Shown: positions 51,771 to 60,814 of the stretch, in pieces
Layout: the number at the start of each line of letters is the position of its first letter
How positions within the stretch are numbered: the stretch's first letter is position 1
NCBI RefSeq assembly: GCF_022513565.1
Contig: NZ_JAKWBE010000012.1
Span: forward strand, 1 to 64,000
Reading direction: 5' to 3'
Length of the DNA: 64,000 bases
DNA from: Streptomyces gilvus
Lineage (GTDB): Bacteria; Actinomycetota; Actinomycetes; Streptomycetales; Streptomycetaceae
Made by a program: the position numbers and the translations under genes
Notes under the pieces: model-generated
What the model saw: the letters and a program-made list of their open reading frames with translations, nothing else
What the model was told of the DNA's origin: nothing
Databases searched by the model: none

Positions 51771-53396
51771 CGGATGGTGCAGGTCGAACGCCGGGGACTC
51801 GGAGCGGATCCTCGGCAGCTTGCTGAAGTTGTGCCGGGGCGGCGGGCAGGAGGTCGCCCACTCCAGGGAGCGGCCGTAGCCCCAGGGGTCGTCGGTCTCG
51901 ACGCGCACGCCGTACTTCGAGGTCTTCCAGACGTTGTAGAGGAACGGCAGCGTCGACATGCCGAGCAGGAACGCGCCGATCGTCGACACCGTGTTGAGGG
52001 CGGTGAAGCCGTCCGCGGCCAGGTAGTCGGCGTACCGGCGGGGCATGCCCTCCGCGCCCAGCCAGTGCTGCACCAGGAAGGTGGTGTGGAAGCCGACGAA
52101 CAGCGTCCAGAAGTGGATCTTCCCGAGCCGCTCGTCCAGCATCTTCCCGGTGAACTTCGGCCACCAGAAGTACAGCCCGCCGAAGATCGCGAAGACGACC
52201 GTGCCGAACACCACGTAGTGGAAGTGGGCCACGACGAAGTAGGTGTCCGAGACGTGGAAGTCCAGCGGCGGCGACGCCAGCAGCACCCCGGTCAGACCGC
52301 CGAACAGGAACGTCACCAGGAACCCGGCCGCCCACAGCATCGGGGTCTCGAAGGACAGCGAGCCCTTGATCATCGTCCCGGTCCAGTTGAAGAACTTCAC
52401 CCCCGTGGGCACGGCGATCAGGAAGCTCATGAAGGAGAAGAACGGCAGCAGCACGGCGCCGGTGACGAACATGTGGTGCGCCCACACCACCACCGAGAGC
52501 CCGGTGATCGACATCGTCGCGCCGACCAGCGTCAGATAGCCGAAGATCGGCTTGCGGGCGAAGACCGGGATGATCTCCGTGATGATCCCGAAGAACGGCA
52601 GCGCGATGATGTACACCTCGGGATGCCCGAAGAACCAGAACAGGTGCTGCCACAGCAGCGCCCCGCCGTTGGCCGGTTCGAAGACCTGTGCGCCGAAGCG
52701 CCGGTCCGCCTCCAGCACCAGCAGCGCCGCCGCGAGCACCGGGAACGCCAGCAGGATCAGGATCGACGTGAACAGCGTGTTCCAGGTGAAGATCGGCATC
52801 CGGAACATCGTCATGCCGGGCGCGCGCATCCCGATGATCGTCGTGATGAAGTTGACCGCGCCGAGGATCGTCCCGAAGCCGGCCAGCGCCAGCCCCATGA
52901 TCCACAGGTCGGGGCCGAGGCCGGGGGAGTGCACGGAGTCGTTGAGCGGCGCGTAGGCGAACCAGCCGAAGGCGGCGGCCCCGTCGGGCGTGAGCAGCGA
53001 ACCGAGCACGATCAGACCGCCGAACAGGAACAGCCAGTACGAGAACATGTTCAGCCGGGGGAACGCCACGTCGGGGGCGCCGATCTGCAGCGGCATCAGC
53101 TCGTTGGCGAAGCCCGCGAAGGACGGGGTGGCGAACAGCAGCAGCATGATCGTGCCGTGCAGCGTGAACAGCTGGTTGTACTCCTGGTTGCTCAGGATCT
53201 GCAGCCCGGGACGGGCGAGTTCGGCCCGCATCAGGAGTGCCATCACCCCGCCGACCAGGAAGAACACGAACGAGGTGATCAGGTAGAGGTGCCCGATCTT
53301 CTTGTGGTCGGTGGTGGTCAGCCAGTCGACGACCAGCCGGCCGCGCTGCTTGAAAGGCACGGGTCGCGCCGCCGCCTGCACGGTCTGGGTCCCCAT
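51702..53396 (-). CDS. ctaD: Cytochrome c oxidase subunit I
   Basis: The 564-residue aa3-type oxidase subunit has about 12 hydrophobic helices and the haem/copper ligands: LHGTIMLLLFATP, HPEVYIIALPFFG (CuB His and the cross-linked Tyr), WAHHMFVTG, and VVAHFHYVVFGT (haem a and a3 His pair). It is complete. It stands alone, without ctaC, ctaE or bc1 genes, so it is a second copy of the subunit. The 3' end extends into the WYL remnant. ATG 53396 is used, with an A/G-rich ribosome site. Confidence 0.94.
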   Translation of the reverse strand: MGTQTVQAAARPVPFKQRGRLVVDWLTTTDHKKIGHLYLITSFVFFLVGGVMALLMRAELARPGLQILSNQEYNQLFTLHGTIMLLLFATPSFAGFANELMPLQIGAPDVAFPRLNMFSYWLFLFGGLIVLGSLLTPDGAAAFGWFAYAPLNDSVHSPGLGPDLWIMGLALAGFGTILGAVNFITTIIGMRAPGMTMFRMPIFTWNTLFTSILILLAFPVLAAALLVLEADRRFGAQVFEPANGGALLWQHLFWFFGHPEVYIIALPFFGIITEIIPVFARKPIFGYLTLVGATMSITGLSVVVWAHHMFVTGAVLLPFFSFMSFLIAVPTGVKFFNWTGTMIKGSLSFETPMLWAAGFLVTFLFGGLTGVLLASPPLDFHVSDTYFVVAHFHYVVFGTVVFAIFGGLYFWWPKFTGKMLDERLGKIHFWTLFVGFHTTFLVQHWLGAEGMPRRYADYLAADGFTALNTVSTIGAFLLGMSTLPFLYNVWKTSKYGVRVETDDPWGYGRSLEWATSCPPPRHNFSKLPRIRSESPAFDLHHPEYAATEDEPLGEARATAGPEPS

Positions 53397-53834
53397 CGTT
53401 CGCTCGCCCCTTCGCTCGTCGCGCACCGGGTCCGCTGCAGCCCGCGTGCGCTCGCTCGCGAGCTCACGCCATGATGCGCGCCTCGGCGTGCGCCACGACA
53501 GGGGGGTGCGGGGGTTGTGTGCCGGATCCGTGTATTTCCTATGCGGTGTCAGCTCCCGCGACCGGTCCCCGGAATCGGCCCGGAATCGAATCCGGCGGCG
53601 ACCGGGGGCCGTTCTCACGGCACTTTCCGCCGGGCTATTGGACCAGTCCGGGCGACACGCGGGAATTACGTTCGATTGACTGCGGAAGGCGTACGGAACC
53701 GCCCGTACGGGTGACTCGGCGCCGCCGAAACACGCGTCGTGATCCTGTGACAGAAGTGTGACCCGAGGGGCACGTGGGACCCGTCGTGACGGTCCGGGGT
53801 TCCGCGGGCCGGGGGCAGGCCCTAGCGTGGCGGC
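53397..53834. other. Intergenic region between ctaD and the I78 inhibitor gene
   Basis: 438 bp without a supported gene. It holds the divergent promoters of ctaD and the small inhibitor gene. TAGCGT at 53823-53828 lies six bases before the ATG at 53835, consistent with a leaderless mRNA. No tRNA or terminator is seen. Confidence 0.5.
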
Positions 53835-54050
53835 ATGGCACCGATTCCCACTCCGCAGGCGGAGCCCGAGGACAGTCCGGACGCGTATGTCGGCCTCGAC
53901 CAGGCAGGCGCCGAGCGGCGCGCGCGGGAGCGCGGCTGGTCCACGGTCCGCTCCCTGCCGCCGGGGGCGATCATCACGATGGAGTACCGCCAGGGCCGGC
54001 TGAACTTCGAGGTGAAGGACGGCCTGGTGGTACGGGCCTGGAAGGGCTGA
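53835..54050 (+). CDS. I78-like proteinase inhibitor
   Basis: A 71-residue protein whose core (YVGLDQAGAERRARERGWSTVRSLPPGAIITMEYRQGRLNFEVKDG) follows the potato-inhibitor-I-like I78 pattern (G-x5-A near the start, then R-x-N-x-E-x-x-x-G). No signal peptide is seen, so it is cytoplasmic. TAGCGT six bases before the ATG suggests a leaderless transcript. A strong hairpin terminator follows two bases after the stop. Confidence 0.75.
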   Translation: MAPIPTPQAEPEDSPDAYVGLDQAGAERRARERGWSTVRSLPPGAIITMEYRQGRLNFEVKDGLVVRAWKG

Positions 54051-54051
54051 C

Positions 54052-54104
54052 ACGGCACGAAGGCCCCGGTCCCTCGATGAGGGGGCCGGAGCCTTCGTCG
54101 TGCG
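54052..54104. terminator. Bidirectional terminator after the I78 gene
   Basis: A long imperfect stem, GCACGAAGGC...CCGG... (54055-54070) against its complement (54083-54103), with a GATG loop region. It also faces the end of the minus-strand PAP2 gene at 54148. Confidence 0.85.
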
Positions 54105-54147
54105 GGGTGTGGGTTGTGCGTACCGGACCCCGCTGTCCTGGGGCCGC

Positions 54148-55167
54148 TCAGCCGCCCGCCACGGGGCGGGCCGAGGCGGGTGCGCCGCGGGAGACGCGGT
54201 CGGGGTGCGGTGGCCGCCGGCTGCCCACCGGGGTCACCGGAGTGCGCTCGGAGCGGGCCGTGTGCGGGCCGGGGGCGAGATAGACGGGCGCCCGGGGCGA
54301 GCGGGCCGCCGGCTCGTGCGAGGCCTCGTCCTGAGCCGTCGTACGCGGCGTGAGCAGCACCGGCGAGCCCGCCGGGGCCGGGGTGGGTGCGGGGGCCGTG
54401 GCGGCCTTGCGGGCCCGCCAGCGGTCGCGCAGGTCGAACAGCTCGACCTCGGCGCGGGCGATGAGCGGTTCGCACCAGGGCAGGGCGAGCAGGACCAGCA
54501 GACCGGCCGCCCAGCCCAGCAGGACGTCGCTCAGCCAGTGCGTACCCAGGTAGACGGTGGCCATCCCGACGCCCAGCGAGGTCACGGCGGAGATCGCCGA
54601 CAGCCAGCGGCGGGCCCTCGGCGTGGAGGCGAGGTAGGCCAGGATTCCCCAGGTCACCACGGCGTTCGCGGTGTGACCGCTGGGAAATATATCGCCGCCC
54701 AGACCCATCTCGTTCGAGCCGATCGTGGTCGCGTAGTGCGGTCCCAGGCGGCCCATGCCGAGCTTGGCGGCGCCCACGGAGATGTTCAGCAGCAGCAGCA
54801 CGGTGCCCAGCGTCAGCAGCGGACGCAGCGTGTGCTGCCGCCAGGAGCGCCAGCCCAGCCAGGCCGCGACCATCACGGCGGTCGGGCCGCGCTGGCCGAG
54901 GACCACGTAGTAGTCCACGAACCAGTGGATCCCCTGCCACTGCTGGTACGGCCGGAAGAACATGACCTGCCAGTCCAGGCGGACCAGCCAGGAGGTGGTC
55001 ACCACGGCCCACACGATCGCCAGGTAGAACGCCAGGGTGCCGGTCAGCAGCGCCACCCGGTGCCGGCTCATCCTCGGGACATCGAGGTTCGCCGGTCGTT
55101 CCGGCTCCCGGTCCAGTCTGGCGAACACCCGGTCCAGACGACGGGTGAGGTTTCGTTCGGTACGCAC
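54148..55167 (-). CDS. PAP2-superfamily membrane protein, motif-divergent
   Basis: The 339-residue protein has six hydrophobic helices and a PAP2-like core. PSGHT in GDIFPSGHTANAV and the GTHWLSDVLLG segment are kept. The canonical KxxxxRPRP motif reads KLGMGRLGP, and the SR of SRxxxxxH is replaced by AT (ATVYLGTHWLSD), so two expected phosphate-contacting Arg are missing. Either it is a variant phosphatase or a catalytically altered lipid-binding protein. The C-terminal 90 residues are Pro/Arg-rich and disordered. GTG 55167 is chosen by matching the VRTERNLTRRLDR region; longer starts are possible. Confidence 0.72.
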   Translation of the reverse strand: MRTERNLTRRLDRVFARLDREPERPANLDVPRMSRHRVALLTGTLAFYLAIVWAVVTTSWLVRLDWQVMFFRPYQQWQGIHWFVDYYVVLGQRGPTAVMVAAWLGWRSWRQHTLRPLLTLGTVLLLLNISVGAAKLGMGRLGPHYATTIGSNEMGLGGDIFPSGHTANAVVTWGILAYLASTPRARRWLSAISAVTSLGVGMATVYLGTHWLSDVLLGWAAGLLVLLALPWCEPLIARAEVELFDLRDRWRARKAATAPAPTPAPAGSPVLLTPRTTAQDEASHEPAARSPRAPVYLAPGPHTARSERTPVTPVGSRRPPHPDRVSRGAPASARPVAGG

Positions 55168-55404
55168 CCAATCGACGTTACAGCGAGTGAGGTAAGTTCT
55201 CCGTCTCGTCAGCGGCTTTGTGATGACGATGTGATGTGGGATTCCTCTCAACGGGGGGTTTATTTCCAACGAATCCGCAATGGCTGCCCGGCGGGTCCTT
55301 CATTTCCTTTGATCATGCCGCGAACCGGTTTTCTGCGGCGTATGAATTCGTTTACCGAATGCTGGCCGGGATTTACCTGGACGCTCACGCGCCGCCAGGG
55401 TCGA

Positions 55405-56682
55405 TCAGGGCGGACCGGAGCCGTTCAGCCAGAACGCTCCGTACACGGCCGACGCCACCGCGACACCGCCCACCACCAGCGCCGACCTGGACGTACGCGC
55501 CCGGGCCAGGGCGACGGCGAGCGGCAGCAGCAGCGGGAAGGCGGGCAGCAGCAGGCGCGGCTTCGAGCCGAAGTAGCTCGAGGCGCACAGCGCGAGCGCG
55601 GTCACCACGCCCGCGTACACCAGCAGCGGAAGCGGCTGGCGCTGCCGCACGCAGACGACGTACAGCCACACCACGAGCCCGACCCCGACGACGATCCCGA
55701 TGCCCGCGAGGGCCGACGGGAACGACGTGAACCTGCCGGCGACGAAGCGGGCGAAGGCGACGCCCCCGTCGAAGCCGTTGCGCCAGCCCGCCTGGACGTC
55801 CAGATAGCCCAGCGGACCCCTGCCGGTGCGGTGGCCGACCCACAGGACGTAGCCGGCGGCGCCCAGCGGGGCGAGGAGAAGCGCCAGGACGCGCCGTACG
55901 GCCGTAGGGGCGCGCGGAAGCGTTCCGGCGCCCCCCAGGGGCGGGACGCGCTCCCTGGACCCCTCTGCGGGCGGCACAGGGGCATGAGCGTCCGCGCGGG
56001 CGCCGTCCGCGTCCGGCGCGCTCCGGTCTCGCCTGAAAGAGGTAATGCCCGCGACAGAGGCAATGCCGGCGACCCACACCGCCGCCACGACGGCCAGCCC
56101 GACCGGCCGGGTCAGCCCCGCCAGCGCGGCCAGCGCGCCCGCCGTCAGCCAGCGGCCGGTCAGCACCGCGTACAGCGCCCACGCGGCGAGCGCCGTGAAC
56201 AGCGACTCGCTGTACGCCATCGACTGCACGATCCCCACGGGCAGCACGGCCCACAGCAGCACGGCGCACACCGCGGCCCTGCGGCCGTGCACCAGCTCCG
56301 CGATCTCGAAGATCCCCCAGGCCGCCGCGAGAGAGGCGAGCAGGCTGACGGCGAAACCCGCGCCGGCGTACGACAGGGGCGTGAACGCGTGCAGCAGCCG
56401 CTCCAGCCAGGGCAGCAGCGGGAAGAAGGCCAGGTTGGAGTGCACGTCGCCGTTCGGCAGCCGCACCTCGTAGCCGTAACCGAGCTCGGCGACCCGCGTG
56501 TACCACAGCGAGTCCCAGCGGGCCGTCAGCAGTGTGTACGCGCTCTTGCCGCGCGCCCCGCTCCACACGGTCAGCACGAGCAGGCCCAGCGCGCGCACGG
56601 CCGCGTACCCGAGGAGGGCCGGGGCCGCGCGGCGCAGGACCCGGCCGGCGGGTGGCGCGGGGCGCGTCGCAAGATCCGTCAC
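55405..56682 (-). CDS. Integral-membrane mannosyltransferase (PIG-V-like)
   Basis: A 425-residue protein with about ten hydrophobic helices. The opening region ALLTARWDSLWYTRVAELGY continues VHSNLAFFPLLPWLERLLH, which matches the actinobacterial PIG-V/GPI-mannosyltransferase-like (PF04188) pattern using polyprenyl-linked sugars. A disordered loop at about residues 210-260 interrupts it. GTG 56682 is chosen because it starts just before the first helix; longer frames add a low-complexity leader. Divergent from the MFS gene at 56943. Confidence 0.8.
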   Translation of the reverse strand: MTDLATRPAPPAGRVLRRAAPALLGYAAVRALGLLVLTVWSGARGKSAYTLLTARWDSLWYTRVAELGYGYEVRLPNGDVHSNLAFFPLLPWLERLLHAFTPLSYAGAGFAVSLLASLAAAWGIFEIAELVHGRRAAVCAVLLWAVLPVGIVQSMAYSESLFTALAAWALYAVLTGRWLTAGALAALAGLTRPVGLAVVAAVWVAGIASVAGITSFRRDRSAPDADGARADAHAPVPPAEGSRERVPPLGGAGTLPRAPTAVRRVLALLLAPLGAAGYVLWVGHRTGRGPLGYLDVQAGWRNGFDGGVAFARFVAGRFTSFPSALAGIGIVVGVGLVVWLYVVCVRQRQPLPLLVYAGVVTALALCASSYFGSKPRLLLPAFPLLLPLAVALARARTSRSALVVGGVAVASAVYGAFWLNGSGPP

Positions 56683-56942
56683 GGGCTCGATTATCGACGC
56701 GGCCGGAACCGGCGGACCCGGCGCCGCGTGCTCCCAGGGGAGGGGAGTGGCGTACGCCACACCAGTTCCGCACGCCTCTGAGAGGTCCGCCACGTGAACG
56801 TGGCGGGAACTCGCGTACGCTGACGAGTCACTCGCCTTCGTTGCGCGGGCCGGGGACAGCCGCTCCTCCCCGGCCGAGATCACGGGGAGTCCCCACCCCG
56901 TGATGCCCGCCGGAAGCGAGGAAGCATCTGGGAGGTACGTAC

Positions 56943-58547
56943 ATGTCCGGGACGACCACGGCCGCAGCGCTGCGCCGTCGGGCGGCCGGGGCCGGTGCCA
57001 ACCGCTGGGTCGTCCTCGTCGTGCTCTGTGTGAGCCTGCTGCTGGTCGCCGTGGACGCGACCGTGCTGCACGTCGCGGTCCCCGCGGTCACCGAGGACCT
57101 CAGGCCCGGCGCGATAGAGCTGCTCTGGATCGTCGACGTCTACCCCCTCGTCTGCGCCTCGCTGCTGATCCTCTTCGGCACGCTGGGCGACCGGGTCGGC
57201 CGCAGACGGATCCTGCTCCTCGGCTACGGCCTCTTCGGCATCGCCTCCGGCCTGGCGGCGCTCGCCCGGGACCCGCAGGTCCTCATCCTCGCCCGGGCGC
57301 TGCTCGGCGTCGGCGGCGCGATGATCATGCCGGCCACGCTGTCGATCCTGCGCCAGGTCTTCCCCGACCGGCGGGAACGGGCGCTGGCGATCGGCGTGTG
57401 GAGCGCGGTCGCCGCGGTCGGCGCGGCGGTCGGACCGCTGCTCGGCGGCTTCCTCCTCGAGCACTTCTGGTGGGGCTCGGTCTTCCTCGTCAACATCCCG
57501 CTGATGCTGGTCAGCCTGCCGGTGGGGCGGATGCTGCTGCCGGAGTCGCGGGGTTCGGGCGACGGGCCCTGGGACGTGGTGGGCGCGCTGATGGCCGCCG
57601 CCGGGCTCTTCGGGGTCGTGTTCGGGGTGAAGCGGCTCGGCGGCGGCGAGCCGGCGGCCAGCCCGTTCACCCTGGCCCCGCTGGTGGTGGGCGCGGTGCT
57701 GCTGGTGTTCTTCGTACGGCGGCAACGCCGGCGCGCGCATCCGCTGGTCGACCTCGGCATGTTCGCCCGTCCGGCGTTCAGCACGTCGGTGGGCTGCATC
57801 GTGCTGGCGATGCTCGCGCTGGTGGGCCTGGAGCTGATCGCGGCGCAGTATCTGCAGCTGGTGCTGGAGCTGTCGCCGCTCCAGACGGGGCTGCGGCTGC
57901 TGCCGCTGACCTTCGCGGCGATGGCCGCGGGGCTCGCCGGGGCGCGGATGCTGCACAGGTTCGGGCCGCGCCGGATGGTGTGCTTCGGGTTCTGTGTGAC
58001 GGCCGGGGCGGTGCTGCTGTTGACGGTGATGGGCGCCGCCGACAACCCGGGCCTGCTGCTGTTCGGCTTCGTCCTGCTCGGCTTCGGGCTGGAGACGACG
58101 CTCTTCGGGGCGTACGAGTCGATGCTGAGCGAGGCCCCGCCGGCCCAGGCCGGTGGTGCGGCGGCCGTCGGGGAGACCTCGTACCAGCTGGGCGCGGGGA
58201 TCGGGATCGCGCTGCTCGGCAGCGTCATGAACGCGGCGTACGCCCCCGGCCTGTCCTCCGTTCCCGGTGTCCCCGCCTCGGCGTCGGCCTCCGCGGCGCA
58301 CTCGCTGGGCGAGGCGTACGACGTCGCCGGTCGTCTCGGCGGCCCGGTCGGCGTCGCCCTGCGCCGCGCGGCCCGGGACTCCTTCGTGCACGGACTGCAT
58401 GTGACGCTGCTGGTCAGCGCGGGCCTGTTGCTGCTGGGCGCGGTGATGGCGCTGCGGCTGCCGCGGGTCATGCAGTGCGCGGAGGTCACGGCACCGGTGG
58501 AGCTGCCGGCGCCCCGGGAGGTCGCTCAGTCCCGCGTCTCCGCGTAG
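56943..58547 (+). CDS. MFS exporter, DHA2-type (second copy)
   Basis: The 534-residue protein has about 14 helices. Motifs are LLVAVDATVLHVAVPAVTED, GDRVGRRRILLLGYGLFG, and GGFLLEHFWWGSVFLVNIP, typical of EmrB/QacA exporters. ATG 56943 has GGGAGG at 56931-56936. Distinct from the copy at 30873 (only general family similarity). No neighbouring regulator. Confidence 0.9.
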   Translation: MSGTTTAAALRRRAAGAGANRWVVLVVLCVSLLLVAVDATVLHVAVPAVTEDLRPGAIELLWIVDVYPLVCASLLILFGTLGDRVGRRRILLLGYGLFGIASGLAALARDPQVLILARALLGVGGAMIMPATLSILRQVFPDRRERALAIGVWSAVAAVGAAVGPLLGGFLLEHFWWGSVFLVNIPLMLVSLPVGRMLLPESRGSGDGPWDVVGALMAAAGLFGVVFGVKRLGGGEPAASPFTLAPLVVGAVLLVFFVRRQRRRAHPLVDLGMFARPAFSTSVGCIVLAMLALVGLELIAAQYLQLVLELSPLQTGLRLLPLTFAAMAAGLAGARMLHRFGPRRMVCFGFCVTAGAVLLLTVMGAADNPGLLLFGFVLLGFGLETTLFGAYESMLSEAPPAQAGGAAAVGETSYQLGAGIGIALLGSVMNAAYAPGLSSVPGVPASASASAAHSLGEAYDVAGRLGGPVGVALRRAARDSFVHGLHVTLLVSAGLLLLGAVMALRLPRVMQCAEVTAPVELPAPREVAQSRVSA

Positions 58548-58578
58548 GCCGTCCGCTTCTTCACGTGAGTGAGAGTCG

Positions 58579-58659
58579 GTGCTGGCGTACGAGGGCACCG
58601 TCGAGATGCACCAGCTCGTGCTGGGCAAGGCGCTCACCGGGCTGGACGCCTTCCGGTGA
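58579..58659 (+). pseudogene. C-terminal remnant of an acyl-CoA dehydrogenase
   Basis: Only the last 26 residues remain: VLAYEGTVEMHQLVLGKALT followed by GLDAFR, which is the standard end of acyl-CoA dehydrogenases (YEGT-x-E-h-H-x-L-x-h-G). The stop TGA is at 58657-58659. The bulk of the gene is absent upstream, where the MFS exporter now ends, suggesting a deletion or insertion event. Confidence 0.7.
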
Positions 58660-58696
58660 ACCCCGCGCGGGGGCAGGGCCGGTGAGCGGCCCTGCC

Positions 58697-59137
58697 TCAG
58701 CTCTGGTTGTAGAAACCGTTCTCGCGGCGCGCGGCCGGCTCGCCGCTGACGATCTCGGTGTTCGCCGGGGTCAGCAGGAAGACCCGGTTGGCGACCCGCT
58801 CGATGGTGCCGCGCAGGCCGAAGGTCAGCCCGGCCGCGAAGTCGACGACACGCTTGGCGTCGGTTGCCTCCATGGCCGTGAGGTTCACGATCACCGGGAC
58901 GCCCTCACGGAACAGCTCGCCGATGGCGCGCGCGTCCCGGAAGCTGTCCGGGGTCACCGTGCCGATGCGGCGGCCCTTCTCCTCGGCGACGTCCGAGGCC
59001 ACCTTGACCCGCGGGTCGGTGACCCAGGCATCCCCGGGCTGCTCGGTCCCTTCTGAGTAGTCGTCGTCGTAGTAACGCTCGTCGTCGTTGTCGTCGACGA
59101 GGCCGAGCCAGGCACTCGCTTTGCGTACCGATCCCAT
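58697..59137 (-). CDS. sflA: SepF-like cell-division protein SflA
   Basis: The 146-residue protein has the SepF domain (PDSFRDARAIGELFREGVPVIVNLTAMEATDAKRVVDFAAGLTFGL) after an acidic, Asp/Tyr-rich stretch (DDNDDERYYDDDYSEG) and a short N-terminal amphipathic helix that usually binds the membrane. SepF anchors FtsZ. Streptomyces have one SepF near ftsZ and two shorter SepF-like paralogues; the length and location match SflA. ATG 59137 has AGGAGG upstream. Confidence 0.88.
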   Translation of the reverse strand: MGSVRKASAWLGLVDDNDDERYYDDDYSEGTEQPGDAWVTDPRVKVASDVAEEKGRRIGTVTPDSFRDARAIGELFREGVPVIVNLTAMEATDAKRVVDFAAGLTFGLRGTIERVANRVFLLTPANTEIVSGEPAARRENGFYNQS

Positions 59138-59446
59138 GGACGCCTCCTCTCACAGCGGTCTTTCTTGCTTTCCGCATCCCTATGGTCATCCATGATGCGG
59201 ACGTCGCGCCAAGTGGATAGACGCCGCGCGGGGGGTTTGTGACGGTACTGGTGCACAGCGAATACGTCGAGAGCCCGGGTGCCCCAAGGGTCTTGATGTA
59301 TGCGGCTGCTGACTGTGAGTGAAATATGATTCTTCGCGGCGTACGGGTGATGGACGGTGCGTCCGGGTGAAGGGCGATCGATACGATGCGGCAGCTCAGC
59401 GCCGCGCCAACGGCCAGGGAAGTCACACGCGTCACGGGGGATCACC
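59138..59446. other. Divergent intergenic region of sflA and the DUF5685 gene
   Basis: 309 bp. No gene is supported. It must hold both promoters, but I see no confident consensus pair on either strand. Confidence 0.4.
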
Positions 59447-60625
59447 ATGTTCGGAATCGTCAGACCCTGCACTCATCGGCTCGGTGAGAATCTCAAGTCC
59501 CAGTGGATGGCGCACTTGTGCGGACTGTGTCTCGCGCTGCGCGGGGACCACGGACAGTTCGCTCGGGTCGTCACCAACTACGACGGGCTCCTCATATCCG
59601 TTCTGACGGAGGCTCAGGCGGAAAAGGCGGGCGCCTGGCGGCGTACGGCGGGCCCGTGCCCCTTGCGCGGGATGCGCACCGCCTCCGTCGCCCGGGGCGA
59701 GGGCGCGCGGCTCGCGGCCGCCGTCTCCCTGGTGCTCGCCTCGGCCAAGGTGCGCGACCATGTCGCCGACGGCGACGGGTTGCTGGCGCGAAGGCCGGTG
59801 GCGCTCGCGGCCCGCCGGGTCGCCGCGAGCTGGGGCGCGGCGGGGGCCCGTACGGGAGCCGACGTCGGCTTCGACACGGCCGTGCTGGTGGACGCCGTCG
59901 ACCGGCAGCTCGGCATCGAGGCGCTCGCCGGACCGGGCACTCCGGTGCTCACGGTCACCGAGCCGACCGAGACCGCGACCGCCGCGGCCTTCGCCCACAC
60001 GGCCGTTCTCGCAGGCAGGCCCCGCAACGCCGAGCCGCTCGCCGAGGCCGGGCGGCTGTTCGGGCGGCTCGCGCATCTGCTGGACGCCGTGGAGGACAGG
60101 GCAGCTGACGCCGCGTCGGGTGCCTGGAACCCGCTCACCGCGACCGGGACCCCGCTCACCGAGGCGCGACGGCTCGCGGAGGACGCGCTGCACGGGATCC
60201 GGCTCGCGCTGCGGGAGGTGGAGTTCGCTGACGGGAAGCTCGCGCACCGGCTGCTCGTGCACGAACTGCGCGCCTCCGTCGACCGCGCCTTCGGTACGGC
60301 GTCCTGCGCGCACCGCTCGACGCCCACGCTCGCGGGACCGTACGCGCCGCCCGGCTCTCCCGGCGGGCCGCCGCCCGAGCCGCCCCGGCGCGACCGGCGC
60401 GGACTGCTCGCGGGGTGCGCGGTGTGGGCGGGGCTCGCCTGCACCTGCCAGGTGTGCTGCGGCGAGTACGAGGACCCGTGGAGCCGTGAGCGCAGGGACG
60501 GACTGTGCCGGGACGCGGAGTGCTCCGACTGCGGGGACTGCGCGGACTGCTGCAACTGCTGCCAGTGCTGCGGGGAGTGCGACGGATGCGACTGCTGTGA
60601 CTGCGGCTGTGACTGCGGTTGCTGA
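59447..60625 (+). CDS. DUF5685-like protein with a Cys-rich tail
   Basis: The 392-residue protein opens MFGIVRPCTHRLGENLKSQWMAHLCGLCLALRGDHGQFAR, typical of DUF5685, with conserved Cys in CTH and CGLC. A helical body follows. The tail (last about 75 residues) holds 23 Cys, 18 of them in the last 38 residues, as CxxC and CC pairs separated by Asp, Gly and Asn. This could bind many metal ions or form disulfides. ATG 59447 has GGGGGA upstream. Function unknown. Confidence 0.85.
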   Translation: MFGIVRPCTHRLGENLKSQWMAHLCGLCLALRGDHGQFARVVTNYDGLLISVLTEAQAEKAGAWRRTAGPCPLRGMRTASVARGEGARLAAAVSLVLASAKVRDHVADGDGLLARRPVALAARRVAASWGAAGARTGADVGFDTAVLVDAVDRQLGIEALAGPGTPVLTVTEPTETATAAAFAHTAVLAGRPRNAEPLAEAGRLFGRLAHLLDAVEDRAADAASGAWNPLTATGTPLTEARRLAEDALHGIRLALREVEFADGKLAHRLLVHELRASVDRAFGTASCAHRSTPTLAGPYAPPGSPGGPPPEPPRRDRRGLLAGCAVWAGLACTCQVCCGEYEDPWSRERRDGLCRDAECSDCGDCADCCNCCQCCGECDGCDCCDCGCDCGC

Positions 60626-60814
60626 ACCGGCTACCGACCGTGGCGTATACGGGTTGCGCGGGATCCGGCGGCCACCTGGTGTTTTCCGGAGATCCTGTTT
60701 CCGGGACGTAAAACAAAAACATGATCCGGTGACCGTCGCCTCGTGAGGGTCGTTGGGCGGGGGCAGAACAGTTTCTTCCTCTCTCCCGACCGGCCCCTCA
60801 TATAAGGCATTTCC

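Noticed and set aside
51617..51826. A 69-residue gene on the plus strand
   Set aside because: It is the last fragment of the decayed WYL regulator, without its own ribosome site or full domain.
53397..53834. tRNA or small RNA gene between ctaD and the I78 gene
   Set aside because: No cloverleaf or TTCGA-type arm with matching stems could be assembled.
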